Below, piece after piece: positions 53,307-61,386 of a stretch of 64,000 nucleotides of DNA. Under the pieces are notes generated by a model. It was not told where the DNA came from. It saw only the letters and a program-made list of their open reading frames with translations, and searched no databases. Position 1 is the stretch's first letter; each line of letters opens with the position of its first letter. The DNA is from Balneola sp. MJW-20 (GTDB taxonomy: Bacteria; Bacteroidota; Rhodothermia; Balneolales; Balneolaceae). The stretch spans positions 1,922,001-1,986,000 of the forward strand of contig NZ_JBFNXW010000001.1 in NCBI RefSeq assembly GCF_040811775.1, given 5' to 3'. The translations under genes and the position numbers were made by a program.

Positions 53307-53420
53307 TTACTGTTTTAACTTAGGATTTGATTTTAGGACAAAAAAAATCCGACTACGGATAGTAAGTCGGATTTGAAATAATATGGGGAATAGCATTGCC
53401 ATCAGTCCTTCGACCTCCAT
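53307..53420 (-). CDS. Candidate carAB leader peptide (31-37 codons)
   Basis: An ORF on the carA strand starts at ATG 53420 or, with a better GGAGG/AAGGA ribosome site, at ATG 53402, and ends in TAA one base before carA (TAAGATG). The peptide reads MAMLFPILFQI, then RLTIRSRIFFV encoded by the terminator hairpin and its T-run, and ends PKLKQ. The T-rich stretch before the hairpin (CTATTCCCCATATTATTTC) resembles the pausing region of the E. coli pyrBI leader, whose leader ORF is also translated through the terminator. The peptide is hydrophobic and basic and unlikely to have its own function. Confidence 0.5.
   Translation of the reverse strand: MEVEGLMAMLFPILFQIRLTIRSRIFFVLKSNPKLKQ
53340..53374 (-). 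terminator. Terminator/attenuator in the carA leader
   Basis: On the minus strand AAATCCGACT pairs perfectly with AGTCGGATTT (10 bp, 10-base loop), followed by T8. It lies 35 bases upstream of the carA ATG with no other gene in between, so it can only act on the leader transcript. Confidence 0.8.
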
Positions 53421-53616
53421 TTACGGGCGCACTGTGGCACTAAATCAAAGCTATGAATTGCTAACAAGTAAATTGGATAAAAGCTTTGTTTAAAATTTTC
53501 CTAAGATACGAGAGCCGGACACTTATTTCAAGAGTTAATTATTCGGTGGTCGTAATTTCTTTGAGCTTAAAGCAGCGTAATTTATATTACTATCTAAATC
53601 GTAATTAATTCACCTT

Positions 53617-54651
53617 ATGCACAAGGTATTTATTCTGCTGTTTCTGGAAGCTGCTTTAATCTTGACTTCCTGTACACAAAAAACTCCTAAAACCGACCTG
53701 TCCGTTGATCTTATACCGACTGATTCTCTGACACTTAATGATGGTCTGTCCCGAATAGACGGGGTGATCATGGCTTACCATAAAATTGGTGATGATCAAT
53801 TTATCTTAGGGGATAATAAGCCCGGTCTTTACTTATTCGATAAAAATGAAATGATCCGCCGATTCGGCAATATAGGTCAGGGACCCTGTGAGTTCACTGA
53901 AATTTCAGCAACAGATGTAGATGACGATACTCTCTATATCTTAAGTTCCGAGCAGGTCAAAATTATCGGTTTTGATATTTCCTCCGGTGAATGTGTAGGG
54001 GAGTTTTCTCATAAAACTATGTCCGGGATCACACATCTGCTCAAAGAACAGGATAAAAGCTCGTTTCTCGCACTTAAAGGATCTTTGACGGGGCTTGAGT
54101 CGGACAGCCTTACTATTCTGTATCGCTTGTTTGAAGATGAATCCGTAGAAAGTCTGGAACTGAAATATGGAAGAGTAAATGCTGTGCCTTCGGTCATTAA
54201 CTTCAGATCCCCAAACCTGACCTTTGCTCCATACAAAAACACCTATTATTTCTATCTGCCTCAGACCGACTCTCTTTATAACTATAATCCCGAGTCAGAT
54301 AAGCTCACAAGCTTTGCCCATGGCATCGACCTGAATCGCAATGAGATCGAAAAAGCCGGGCAGGATTTTCAAAAGATGATGGATCTTCTGCAAAAAGAGG
54401 TGAAAATGATCGGAAAAGTTTACGCTTCGGCAGACTGGCTCGCCATTGAATACATTTATGAGAATATAGCTGAAGACCTCGGACAGGAGATGAGCCTGTA
54501 CTTTTACCGGCATGACGGCACTTTTATTGCTCAGATTCCGGCTGAGGATCTGATTGGTTTTGAAGACGGGAAATTCATACAGCTGCGTGAAACCGGCAAT
54601 GATCCGGATTTCCCTTTTTCAATGGTAAGCCTGAAGCCTCAATTCAATTAA
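53617..54651 (+). CDS. Six-bladed beta-propeller lipoprotein (copy 1)
   Basis: This 344-residue lipoprotein has a signal ending ILTSC19. The mature part has propeller strands of the 6-bladed TolB-like family found in Bacteroidota: LGDNKPGLYLFDKN, RRFGNIGQGPCEFTEISATDVDDDTLYILSS and LYFYRHDGTFIAQIPAEDL. No catalytic residues are known for the family. The paralogue that follows 25 bases later shares this whole layout. It diverges from carA, with a 311-base leader region between them. Confidence 0.82.
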   Translation: MHKVFILLFLEAALILTSCTQKTPKTDLSVDLIPTDSLTLNDGLSRIDGVIMAYHKIGDDQFILGDNKPGLYLFDKNEMIRRFGNIGQGPCEFTEISATDVDDDTLYILSSEQVKIIGFDISSGECVGEFSHKTMSGITHLLKEQDKSSFLALKGSLTGLESDSLTILYRLFEDESVESLELKYGRVNAVPSVINFRSPNLTFAPYKNTYYFYLPQTDSLYNYNPESDKLTSFAHGIDLNRNEIEKAGQDFQKMMDLLQKEVKMIGKVYASADWLAIEYIYENIAEDLGQEMSLYFYRHDGTFIAQIPAEDLIGFEDGKFIQLRETGNDPDFPFSMVSLKPQFN

Positions 54652-54676
54652 TAACCATATGTATATATCGCCTATA

Positions 54677-55714
54677 ATGAAACATACTATTTCAACATTA
54701 TTCCTGGTAATTCTATTGATCTCATGTAATTCTCAGAATGATAAGGAAGCGACTGATGCTGTAAGCGTTAGACTGGGAGAACTCACGGATGTGGAGATCA
54801 TTAATGATGAGATGTCCTTTATTGATGGTTTGTATTCCTTTCTTCCGATTTCAGAAGGGCGTGCGATCATCTCTGACGGGAAGCCGGGGTTATTCCTGCT
54901 TGAGGACAACGTACTAACCCAACAATACGGCAGATCAGGTTCCGGGCCATGTGAGTATAACCAGATCTCCGGAACAGATCTTCTTGAAGACACGCTCTAT
55001 GTTCTGGATAACTCTCAAACCAAGATCATCAGCTTTGATATAAACAGCGCAGAGTGTATTGGAGAATTTACTTCAGAAGGTCTGAACCGCTTCGACTATT
55101 TACATAAGCTGAGAAACAGCGATGGATTTATTGCAGCTAATGGCTCCTACCTCGGAATTATGCCCGACAGCACCTCCTTGTTGCGCAAGATCTATGAGGA
55201 TGGCTCTTATGAGGATCTTGGTCTGTACCTTGGTCGTATAAATACGGTTAGATCTGTAGTACGACTCCGCACCCCCGGACTTAGCTTTGTCAAATATGAT
55301 AACGGACTCTATACCTATTTTCCGCTGAATGATAGCCTCCGATGGTATGACTTAGATACCGGTAAGCTGACTGCCTTTGATCTGGATATTGAGATCCAGA
55401 GAGATGAGATGGAAGATGCCACTGAAGCAGCAAAGATACTGGATGCCATCAATGAAGGTTACACCTTCGTAACCAGGATCATTGCCACTGAAGACTGGGT
55501 AGCTGTGACCACTGCTCAGAATCAGCCCGGGGATCTCCCTCAAAGAAAAATACTGAAGTTCTACCGCCACGATGGTTCCTTCATTGATGAGGTTCCTTAT
55601 GAAGATAATTTCGTGGGGCAGGCGGATGGCAGGTTGATACAGATCATCGAAAATACCGATCCCGAATCTGATATGGCCTATTCAATCGGTTACCGGGATG
55701 TGATCTTTGAGTAA
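54677..55714 (+). CDS. Six-bladed beta-propeller lipoprotein (copy 2)
   Basis: I start at 54677 (MKHTISTLFLVILLISC) because it gives a lipoprotein signal; the ATG at 54659 adds six residues. The 345-residue product matches the preceding gene blade by blade (SDGKPGLFLLEDN; QYGRSGSGPCEYNQISGTDL; LKFYRHDGSFIDEVPYED), so this is a tandem duplication that has diverged to well below half identity by eye. Both are probably exported to the same compartment. Confidence 0.82.
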   Translation: MKHTISTLFLVILLISCNSQNDKEATDAVSVRLGELTDVEIINDEMSFIDGLYSFLPISEGRAIISDGKPGLFLLEDNVLTQQYGRSGSGPCEYNQISGTDLLEDTLYVLDNSQTKIISFDINSAECIGEFTSEGLNRFDYLHKLRNSDGFIAANGSYLGIMPDSTSLLRKIYEDGSYEDLGLYLGRINTVRSVVRLRTPGLSFVKYDNGLYTYFPLNDSLRWYDLDTGKLTAFDLDIEIQRDEMEDATEAAKILDAINEGYTFVTRIIATEDWVAVTTAQNQPGDLPQRKILKFYRHDGSFIDEVPYEDNFVGQADGRLIQIIENTDPESDMAYSIGYRDVIFE

Positions 55715-55758
55715 AAGGTGACCTGATGGTTCTCAAAGCATTTTCAAAAGCAGCATTG

Positions 55759-56109
55759 TTAGCTACTTTCAGCTTTTTGCATTGAGCTTTTAAACAAACT
55801 CCCAGTCATCACCGACATTCCACCGACCACTCCGCCGATCAGACCCGTTACAAATACCACAAACCAGGGGTAGGGTGGCTGCAGCATTTCAGCTATCCGG
55901 GTTGCCAAAATGCCTTCATTTGCAATGTGAATATAAGCTGCATGGCAGAACCACAGCAGAAAGATCGCCAGGAAACCCGCCCCGAAAGAGGCTGCTGTTT
56001 TTTTATTCATACGGTATCCGAGGATCAGCCCTGGGATCACAATGGTCCACCATGGGAATACCAGATTCATCAGAAAAGCCGTAAGTATGTAGATCAGAAT
56101 CAGAATCAT
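55759..56109 (-). CDS. Hypothetical small membrane protein
   Basis: The 116-residue protein has about four hydrophobic segments (2-25, 40-58, 83-100 and a short N-terminal pair) and conserved-looking GLILGYRMNKKTAASFGAGF and GLIGGVVGGMSVMTG motifs rich in Gly. No family was recognised with confidence. It starts 11 bases downstream of the penicillin-acylase stop on the same strand, so it is probably co-transcribed. Confidence 0.7.
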   Translation of the reverse strand: MILILIYILTAFLMNLVFPWWTIVIPGLILGYRMNKKTAASFGAGFLAIFLLWFCHAAYIHIANEGILATRIAEMLQPPYPWFVVFVTGLIGGVVGGMSVMTGSLFKSSMQKAESS

Positions 56110-56120
56110 AGGAATCTCTT

Positions 56121-58535
56121 TTAATTTTTCAGGCTTATGGAATAGCTGTAATCAGCTGGTTCCGACTTATAGAAGTTAAGTTCAAAGAGCCCGCCGGTTC
56201 TCCAGGTCTCTACCATAGAGTCATACAGCGGAGAACCGGGATTACCGCTGGGTCCTCCGGGATATACTCCGTAACCCTTAACTTCGGGCCCTACTTCAAC
56301 CACCATTCTCCAGCTCGGGCCGGCGTTCCCGTTGTTTGCATTTATGCTTTCCGGTGAACCACTTACCGACAGATCCTGAGCACCCATTCCAGGTATATTC
56401 GCCAGGTGATCAATATCCATATCTATGACCCGTCCCCAGATCCAGTTATCACCCATTTCTCCATAGTCTTCCGTCATACCTCGTATCGTTGACCTGAACG
56501 AGTACAGCGCCCGCTCTTCCCGTGTCTCTTTTTTCACGGTGTTAATGTTATCAAAGAATTTAAATTCCGGCTCATACTTCACAACCTCTACAAATCGGTC
56601 GCGCGGCGGGTACCTAAGAAGTGCGTCCGTTTTTTGATACTCATCATATAAGACCGAGGCATAAAAATTACTCCACCATCTTTTGAAAACGGAAGGTGCG
56701 ATCTTATCAGCATCCATCTTATAATCCCAGTCACGCATCCGGTCATAAATTTCTCTCTCTGCCTCATTCAGACTATCGCTGTTCACCCATTCCAGAAGGT
56801 CCTTCGTTATCGTGGCCGCATGGTAATTATAGCTATCCATCTGCATTTTTTGCATATCATCTTTAGTGATCCCGTTCATGGATCTCAGCAGATCATTGAT
56901 ACGCCGCCCTCTTTCATAGGAAGCGAAGTCATCATCCAGGTAATAGGGATAGTCATCAGCGGCCGACTCCTGATTGGCTGAACTCACAAATCCTCTTTCC
57001 GGATTTTTAATATTGGGATTATGCTCTCTCGGGATCCAGCCCTGCCAGTCGTATTTCGGATCTGATCCGTCACTGACGGTACGCCCCTGTTTGTCCCAGC
57101 GAAGTGGTAATTTCCCGTTTACCCAAAGTGCAATATCATTCTCGTTGCTGGCAAACACGAAATTCTGAGCCGGTGCATCATAATAAGTCAATGCCTGAAC
57201 ATAGTCATCGTAGCCGGCAGCACGATTCAGATGATAAAAGGTTCTTATCTCGTTGGAAGGTTCGTGAGCGATCCATCGAAGGGCGTGATACGCCGGCGCT
57301 CTTTCCTCATTCAATCTGGATCCTACTTCGGTCACCGGACCGTGATGGGTATATACCACGGTATCACGAACCACGGTGCCATCCGGCAGGTAATATTCTT
57401 CGATCCTTTTGGTGGTTTCCCTCCATCCGCCGTCATAACGGTATTCATTCATACGCTCATCTCTGAACTCCACTTCGTACCAGTCCATGACGTCAGAACC
57501 CACATTGGTCACTCCCCAGGCTACATTTTCATTGAAACCGATGATCGCTCCGGGCACGCCCTGAAGAGTAACTCCGTAGGTATTCACGCCGGGGGCATGC
57601 AGCTGCACTTCGTACCAGATCGAAGGAAGGGTCAGACTTAAATGAGGATCATTGGCCAGTATGGGATAACCGGATGCGGTCTTACTACCGTGAACAGCCC
57701 AGTTATTAGATCCGATGCCATCAGGAGTAGAATAAGGTTCGACCTCTTTTGCCGACTCAGGCACGTAAAGTTCTTCAGGTGCTTCCGGGATCTCAGCATC
57801 AAAGTCCCATTCACGGCTACCCGGAATAATTGGATCGTTCAATTGCGGCTTTTGCGTGAAGAATTTCTCCACGAAGTCCCTGCCAAAATACTTGATCGTA
57901 TTGGATGTACGGTCTTCACTGTTCCCGGAGGCCAGCGTTCTGGTCATATTCTTAAGCAGTAGAGTGGTCTTCAGCGGTTCCCATGTTTCAGGAGCTGCAT
58001 CAAGGATCTTGTATTCCAGCGGATAATCTTTAGGCTCCAGAGAACGGATCCAGGCATTCACTCCCTCCGAATAGGCATTGATCACCATCCAGGATACCGA
58101 ATCCTGTTTTACCCTTTCGATGGCCTTTTCAGCACCATAAGGCATTCCCAGGCGTCGGGTACGTTGGTCACGAGGCAGTGCAGCTGCTCCCACCAATTCC
58201 GACAATCTGCCAGCCGCATCATAGGTCTGCAGCTCCATCTGAAAAAGACGGTCCCTTGCCACAACATAACCCTGAGCCATGTAAAGGTCATGATCATTCT
58301 GAGCAAAGATATGAGGCACACCGCGCTCGTCATAATAGACACTGACCTCGTCCCGCAAACCATCGATCTGCAGTTCTTCCGACTCAAGATCACCGGTCAC
58401 CGCATTCGCCCAGAATCCGCCATCCGGATCCAGAAACTTCCCGAGAGGCGGAACATCACCGAATTTCGTATTCAAAGCGAAAATTAACCCGCACAGGATT
58501 AGAAAAGAGATTATGGCTTTTATCTTCATGATCAC
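56121..58535 (-). CDS. Penicillin acylase family protein (N-terminal nucleophile hydrolase)
   Basis: The 804-residue precursor has an N-terminal signal/anchor (about 3-22), an alpha chain, and the self-cleavage site GIGSNNWAVHG with nucleophile Ser near residue 275. The beta chain has ILANDPHLSLTLPSIWYEVQL and the later oxyanion Asn region (NFVFASNENDIALWVNGKLPLR). The family hydrolyses amide-linked acyl groups: penicillins, N-acyl-homoserine lactones or others; the native substrate is unknown. It would be exported and processed in the periplasm. Confidence 0.92.
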   Translation of the reverse strand: MIMKIKAIISFLILCGLIFALNTKFGDVPPLGKFLDPDGGFWANAVTGDLESEELQIDGLRDEVSVYYDERGVPHIFAQNDHDLYMAQGYVVARDRLFQMELQTYDAAGRLSELVGAAALPRDQRTRRLGMPYGAEKAIERVKQDSVSWMVINAYSEGVNAWIRSLEPKDYPLEYKILDAAPETWEPLKTTLLLKNMTRTLASGNSEDRTSNTIKYFGRDFVEKFFTQKPQLNDPIIPGSREWDFDAEIPEAPEELYVPESAKEVEPYSTPDGIGSNNWAVHGSKTASGYPILANDPHLSLTLPSIWYEVQLHAPGVNTYGVTLQGVPGAIIGFNENVAWGVTNVGSDVMDWYEVEFRDERMNEYRYDGGWRETTKRIEEYYLPDGTVVRDTVVYTHHGPVTEVGSRLNEERAPAYHALRWIAHEPSNEIRTFYHLNRAAGYDDYVQALTYYDAPAQNFVFASNENDIALWVNGKLPLRWDKQGRTVSDGSDPKYDWQGWIPREHNPNIKNPERGFVSSANQESAADDYPYYLDDDFASYERGRRINDLLRSMNGITKDDMQKMQMDSYNYHAATITKDLLEWVNSDSLNEAEREIYDRMRDWDYKMDADKIAPSVFKRWWSNFYASVLYDEYQKTDALLRYPPRDRFVEVVKYEPEFKFFDNINTVKKETREERALYSFRSTIRGMTEDYGEMGDNWIWGRVIDMDIDHLANIPGMGAQDLSVSGSPESINANNGNAGPSWRMVVEVGPEVKGYGVYPGGPSGNPGSPLYDSMVETWRTGGLFELNFYKSEPADYSYSISLKN

Positions 58536-58539
58536 AGAA

Positions 58540-59055
58540 AGTACTATGTACTAAGTACTGGGTACTAACCACTTATCCAGTACAAAGAACAAAATTAGAT
58601 AGAAGTATTAAGTAAGGAATATATTCTAAATTGCTCTTAAGAAGAAAACCTTAACATGATAAACCAATTTGAAGATTTGAGGTGCTGGCAAGAGAGCAGA
58701 GAACTTGTATCGATAGTATATAAGGCTTCTTCAAGGAAGCCATTATCAAGAGATTTCGCATTAAGAGATCAGCTTAGAAGAGCTGCTATCTCTGTCATGA
58801 ATAATATCGCAGAAGGATTTGGACGATTAGGAGACCGGGAAAAAATATATTTCTTCAACATAGCACAAAGCTCTGCAACAGAAGTATGTAGTATGATTTA
58901 CCTCCTGGAAGACTTAAAATATCTGGATAATAAAAACTGTATGGAAATCAGGGTAAGGTACCAGAAGTGCCGTGTTCTGATCCTTGCTCTCATTAAAAGC
59001 CAGAAAAGTTAATAACAGAATTAGCAGTATTTCCAGGTACACAGTACCTAGTACT
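58540..59055. mobile_element. Candidate small element: four-helix-bundle gene between inverted repeats
   Basis: Left end 58540-58558 (AGTACTATGTACTAAGTAC) and right end 59037-59055, read as reverse complement (AGTACTAGGTACTGTGTAC), match at 16 of 19 positions. They enclose one gene for an IVP-like four-helix-bundle protein and abut the flanking genes: 4 bases from the acylase ATG and 1 base from the stop of the next gene. No target-site duplication can be confirmed by eye. Confidence 0.4.
58656..59012 (+). CDS. Four-helix-bundle protein (23S rRNA-IVP/Avd-like)
   Basis: The 118-residue protein begins FEDLRCWQESRELVSIVYKAS and contains FALRDQLRRAAISVMNNIAEGFGR and YFFNIAQSSATEVCSMIYLLEDL, the signature of the S23/IVP four-helix-bundle family. 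These proteins form pentamers related to the Avd accessory protein of diversity-generating retroelements and are also encoded in 23S rRNA intervening sequences. No reverse transcriptase, variable repeat or rRNA is near, so neither role is indicated here. The AT-rich flanks and imperfect inverted repeats suggest past mobility. Confidence 0.85.
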   Translation: MINQFEDLRCWQESRELVSIVYKASSRKPLSRDFALRDQLRRAAISVMNNIAEGFGRLGDREKIYFFNIAQSSATEVCSMIYLLEDLKYLDNKNCMEIRVRYQKCRVLILALIKSQKS

Positions 59056-59056
59056 T

Positions 59057-59953
59057 TTACCACAACAACATCTTCATGCAAAATACTGAGCCGCCGCTTT
59101 TGAGGTATTCGTAGGTGGAGAATTCATGGACCTTAAAGCCGGCATCTTTAAGCTTCTTATTTACATCGATGCAGCCTTGCTGTATAAAGACATTTTTCCC
59201 GTCTACGGAGGTGGCATTGCAGGCAAAAAGCACTTCCGCCTCGTATTTTGAGGCTTCTATCACATTAGGGAAAATACATTTGATCAGCTTCAGACCTTCC
59301 TCCGTGAAGGCTTGAGGATAGATCAGACAGGTATCTTCATTCAGGATACACATACAGGTATCCAGGTGATAGAATTTTTCGCTGGTCAGCTCAAGTGCGA
59401 TCACTGGGGTCTCAAAAGTATCTGAGATATGCTCATAAACCTCTTTTGAGCTCCGGTAACCGTAGCCACCCCATATCAACCGCTTTTTGAAATGCCAGAG
59501 AGCATCACCCATCCCCTCAAAATCCTGAAATTTCTCTTCATCAAGGTGGATCACTTCATAACTGCTGTCCCGGAATACTTTCTCAATATATGGTACTTCA
59601 CCTTTTCTCTGCTCGGCATGCATCACCCCCATCACAACCTGCTTCTTGCCATCAGCTGTAATATTCGGCAAGCTTTGGTTAGCACAAAAAACCATATCCG
59701 GATAACCTCTCTTACCGCTCATGATATGCGTGTACAGTCCCATTTCTTCATATCCTGCTTTCAGGTGCTCCCATTCATTCTGAGCAGCGATCTTATCAAC
59801 TTCACCGATATTCCCCTTCATGTGCGGATTGATCACATACTCAACAGTATAAAAGGTCGGCTTCACCAGAAGCACTTTACGGGGTGCCGGCATCGGCTCA
59901 AGATCCTTTAGCCCGAAGTTAAGATCTTCCACCGATGAAATAACAGTAGCCAT
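59057..59953 (-). CDS. Arginine deiminase/dimethylarginine hydrolase-fold enzyme
   Basis: The 298-residue enzyme belongs to the amidinotransferase fold (DDAH/ADI-like). VLLVKPTFYTVEYVINPHM opens it, YPDMVFCANQSLPN and FEGMGDALW provide acidic substrate ligands, and ALELTSEKFYHLDTCMCIL has the catalytic His. The C-terminal KSGGSVFCMKMLLW has the nucleophile Cys. It probably hydrolyses arginine or a modified arginine to citrulline plus amine, or ornithine-related substrates; the exact substrate is not resolved. It is cytoplasmic. Confidence 0.85.
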   Translation of the reverse strand: MATVISSVEDLNFGLKDLEPMPAPRKVLLVKPTFYTVEYVINPHMKGNIGEVDKIAAQNEWEHLKAGYEEMGLYTHIMSGKRGYPDMVFCANQSLPNITADGKKQVVMGVMHAEQRKGEVPYIEKVFRDSSYEVIHLDEEKFQDFEGMGDALWHFKKRLIWGGYGYRSSKEVYEHISDTFETPVIALELTSEKFYHLDTCMCILNEDTCLIYPQAFTEEGLKLIKCIFPNVIEASKYEAEVLFACNATSVDGKNVFIQQGCIDVNKKLKDAGFKVHEFSTYEYLKSGGSVFCMKMLLW

Positions 59954-60116
59954 ATAGTACTTTTAATTAGGGTTTTTACAGAAAAGTAAAGATTGAAAAA
60001 AACTCATCGTGGAACAAATCACGAAATTCACGATTGCAACCAAAAATCAGAGACTCTCTGTTTTATCAAAGCTCAAAATCACTATTTTGAGCGCAAATCA
60101 AATCATATTCAGCTGA

Positions 60117-61310
60117 ATGAATCAAAAGAATCTGATCGTAGCTTTCGGAGGTATATCTCCGGAACATGAAGTCTCTGTTCTCACCGCTATGCAAGCCATG
60201 GCCGCATTGGAAGAATCCGATTACCAACTGATCCCACTCTATATTACCAAGTCTGGGCGCTGGCTCACCGGTAATGCTGCACAGGATCTAAACGAATATC
60301 AGGATCTGTCCTCTCTTGAAAAAAAAGCCAAAGATTGTGCCTTTGTCAAAGATGAAAACGGCAGAACTTTGCTCAGAGAACTTGATTCGGGGGGATTATT
60401 CAAAAAAACAGCTGAATACCCGGTCTATGCTGTTCTATGTGCATTTCATGGTTCAGAGGGAGAAAATGGGTCGTTTCAGGGGCTTTGCGAGTCCATGAAC
60501 ATTCCCTATACCGGAAGCGGAGTACTTGGTGCTTCTCTGGGCATGGACAAGGTCATGGCTAAAAAAGTGGCTGCATCCGAAGGTGTGAAGGTAGTTAAAG
60601 GAATTAATTTTTATGAATCTGACTGGGAAAGTGAACAGGATGATATCATACAGATTTCGGAATCCATGGGATTTCCCCTGATCATAAAGCCTGTAACTCT
60701 GGGCAGCAGCATCGGGGTTTTCAAAGTAATGGATACGCCTTCACTGATCGAGGCCGTGGAAACTGCATTTCGGTATGATGCTCATTTACTTATCGAAGAA
60801 GCTATTGATCCATTGATGGAGATCAATTGTTCGGTTATGGGTACCTCTGAAAACTGTCGCGCAAGTGTTTGTGAGCGCCCGATGGGTAAGGATGAGACCC
60901 TTTCTTTTGAGGACAAATACCAGGGAGATGCAGGTTCATCTAAAGGAATGGCCTCTGCCGACCGGATCATTCCGGCCGACATTTCTACGGACCTCAATCG
61001 CAGAATTCGCGAGATGGCAGTTAAAGCATTCAAGGCACTCGACGCAGCCGGACTGGTCCGGATCGACTTTCTCGTGAATGCTCAGACAGAAGAAGTATAT
61101 TTTAATGAGATCAATACGATACCCGGCTCTTTCTCTTTTTACTTATGGGACCATTCTGATGTATCCTTTAAACAATTGCTGGAAGAACTGGTTGAGATCG
61201 GTATTGACCGGCACCAACAAAAGAATGGCAGGGTACGCAGTTATGATACCAATCTGCTAAGTGAAAAAGCAGTTAAGGGGATCAAAGGACTTAAAGGTTC
61301 AAAAGGCTGA
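60117..61310 (+). CDS. ddl: D-alanine-D-alanine ligase
   Basis: The 397-residue ATP-grasp ligase has NLIVAFGGISPEHEVSVLTAM (Ddl opening), CAFHGSEGENGSFQGLCESMNIPYTGSGVLGASLGMDK, FPLIIKPVTLGSSIGVFKV, and the C-terminal VRIDFLVN and YFNEINTIPGSFSFYLW motifs. It joins two D-Ala for peptidoglycan precursors. The C-terminal tail (EKAVKGIKGLKGSKG) is a low-complexity basic extension beyond the usual end. It is divergent from the ADI-fold gene. Confidence 0.93.
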   Translation: MNQKNLIVAFGGISPEHEVSVLTAMQAMAALEESDYQLIPLYITKSGRWLTGNAAQDLNEYQDLSSLEKKAKDCAFVKDENGRTLLRELDSGGLFKKTAEYPVYAVLCAFHGSEGENGSFQGLCESMNIPYTGSGVLGASLGMDKVMAKKVAASEGVKVVKGINFYESDWESEQDDIIQISESMGFPLIIKPVTLGSSIGVFKVMDTPSLIEAVETAFRYDAHLLIEEAIDPLMEINCSVMGTSENCRASVCERPMGKDETLSFEDKYQGDAGSSKGMASADRIIPADISTDLNRRIREMAVKAFKALDAAGLVRIDFLVNAQTEEVYFNEINTIPGSFSFYLWDHSDVSFKQLLEELVEIGIDRHQQKNGRVRSYDTNLLSEKAVKGIKGLKGSKG

Positions 61311-61386
61311 GAGGCCGACTTCCATCCGGCTATGGAATGATTTTTAGCCGTTAACTTTTATTTTTGTGCAACATTCAAGGAGCTCT

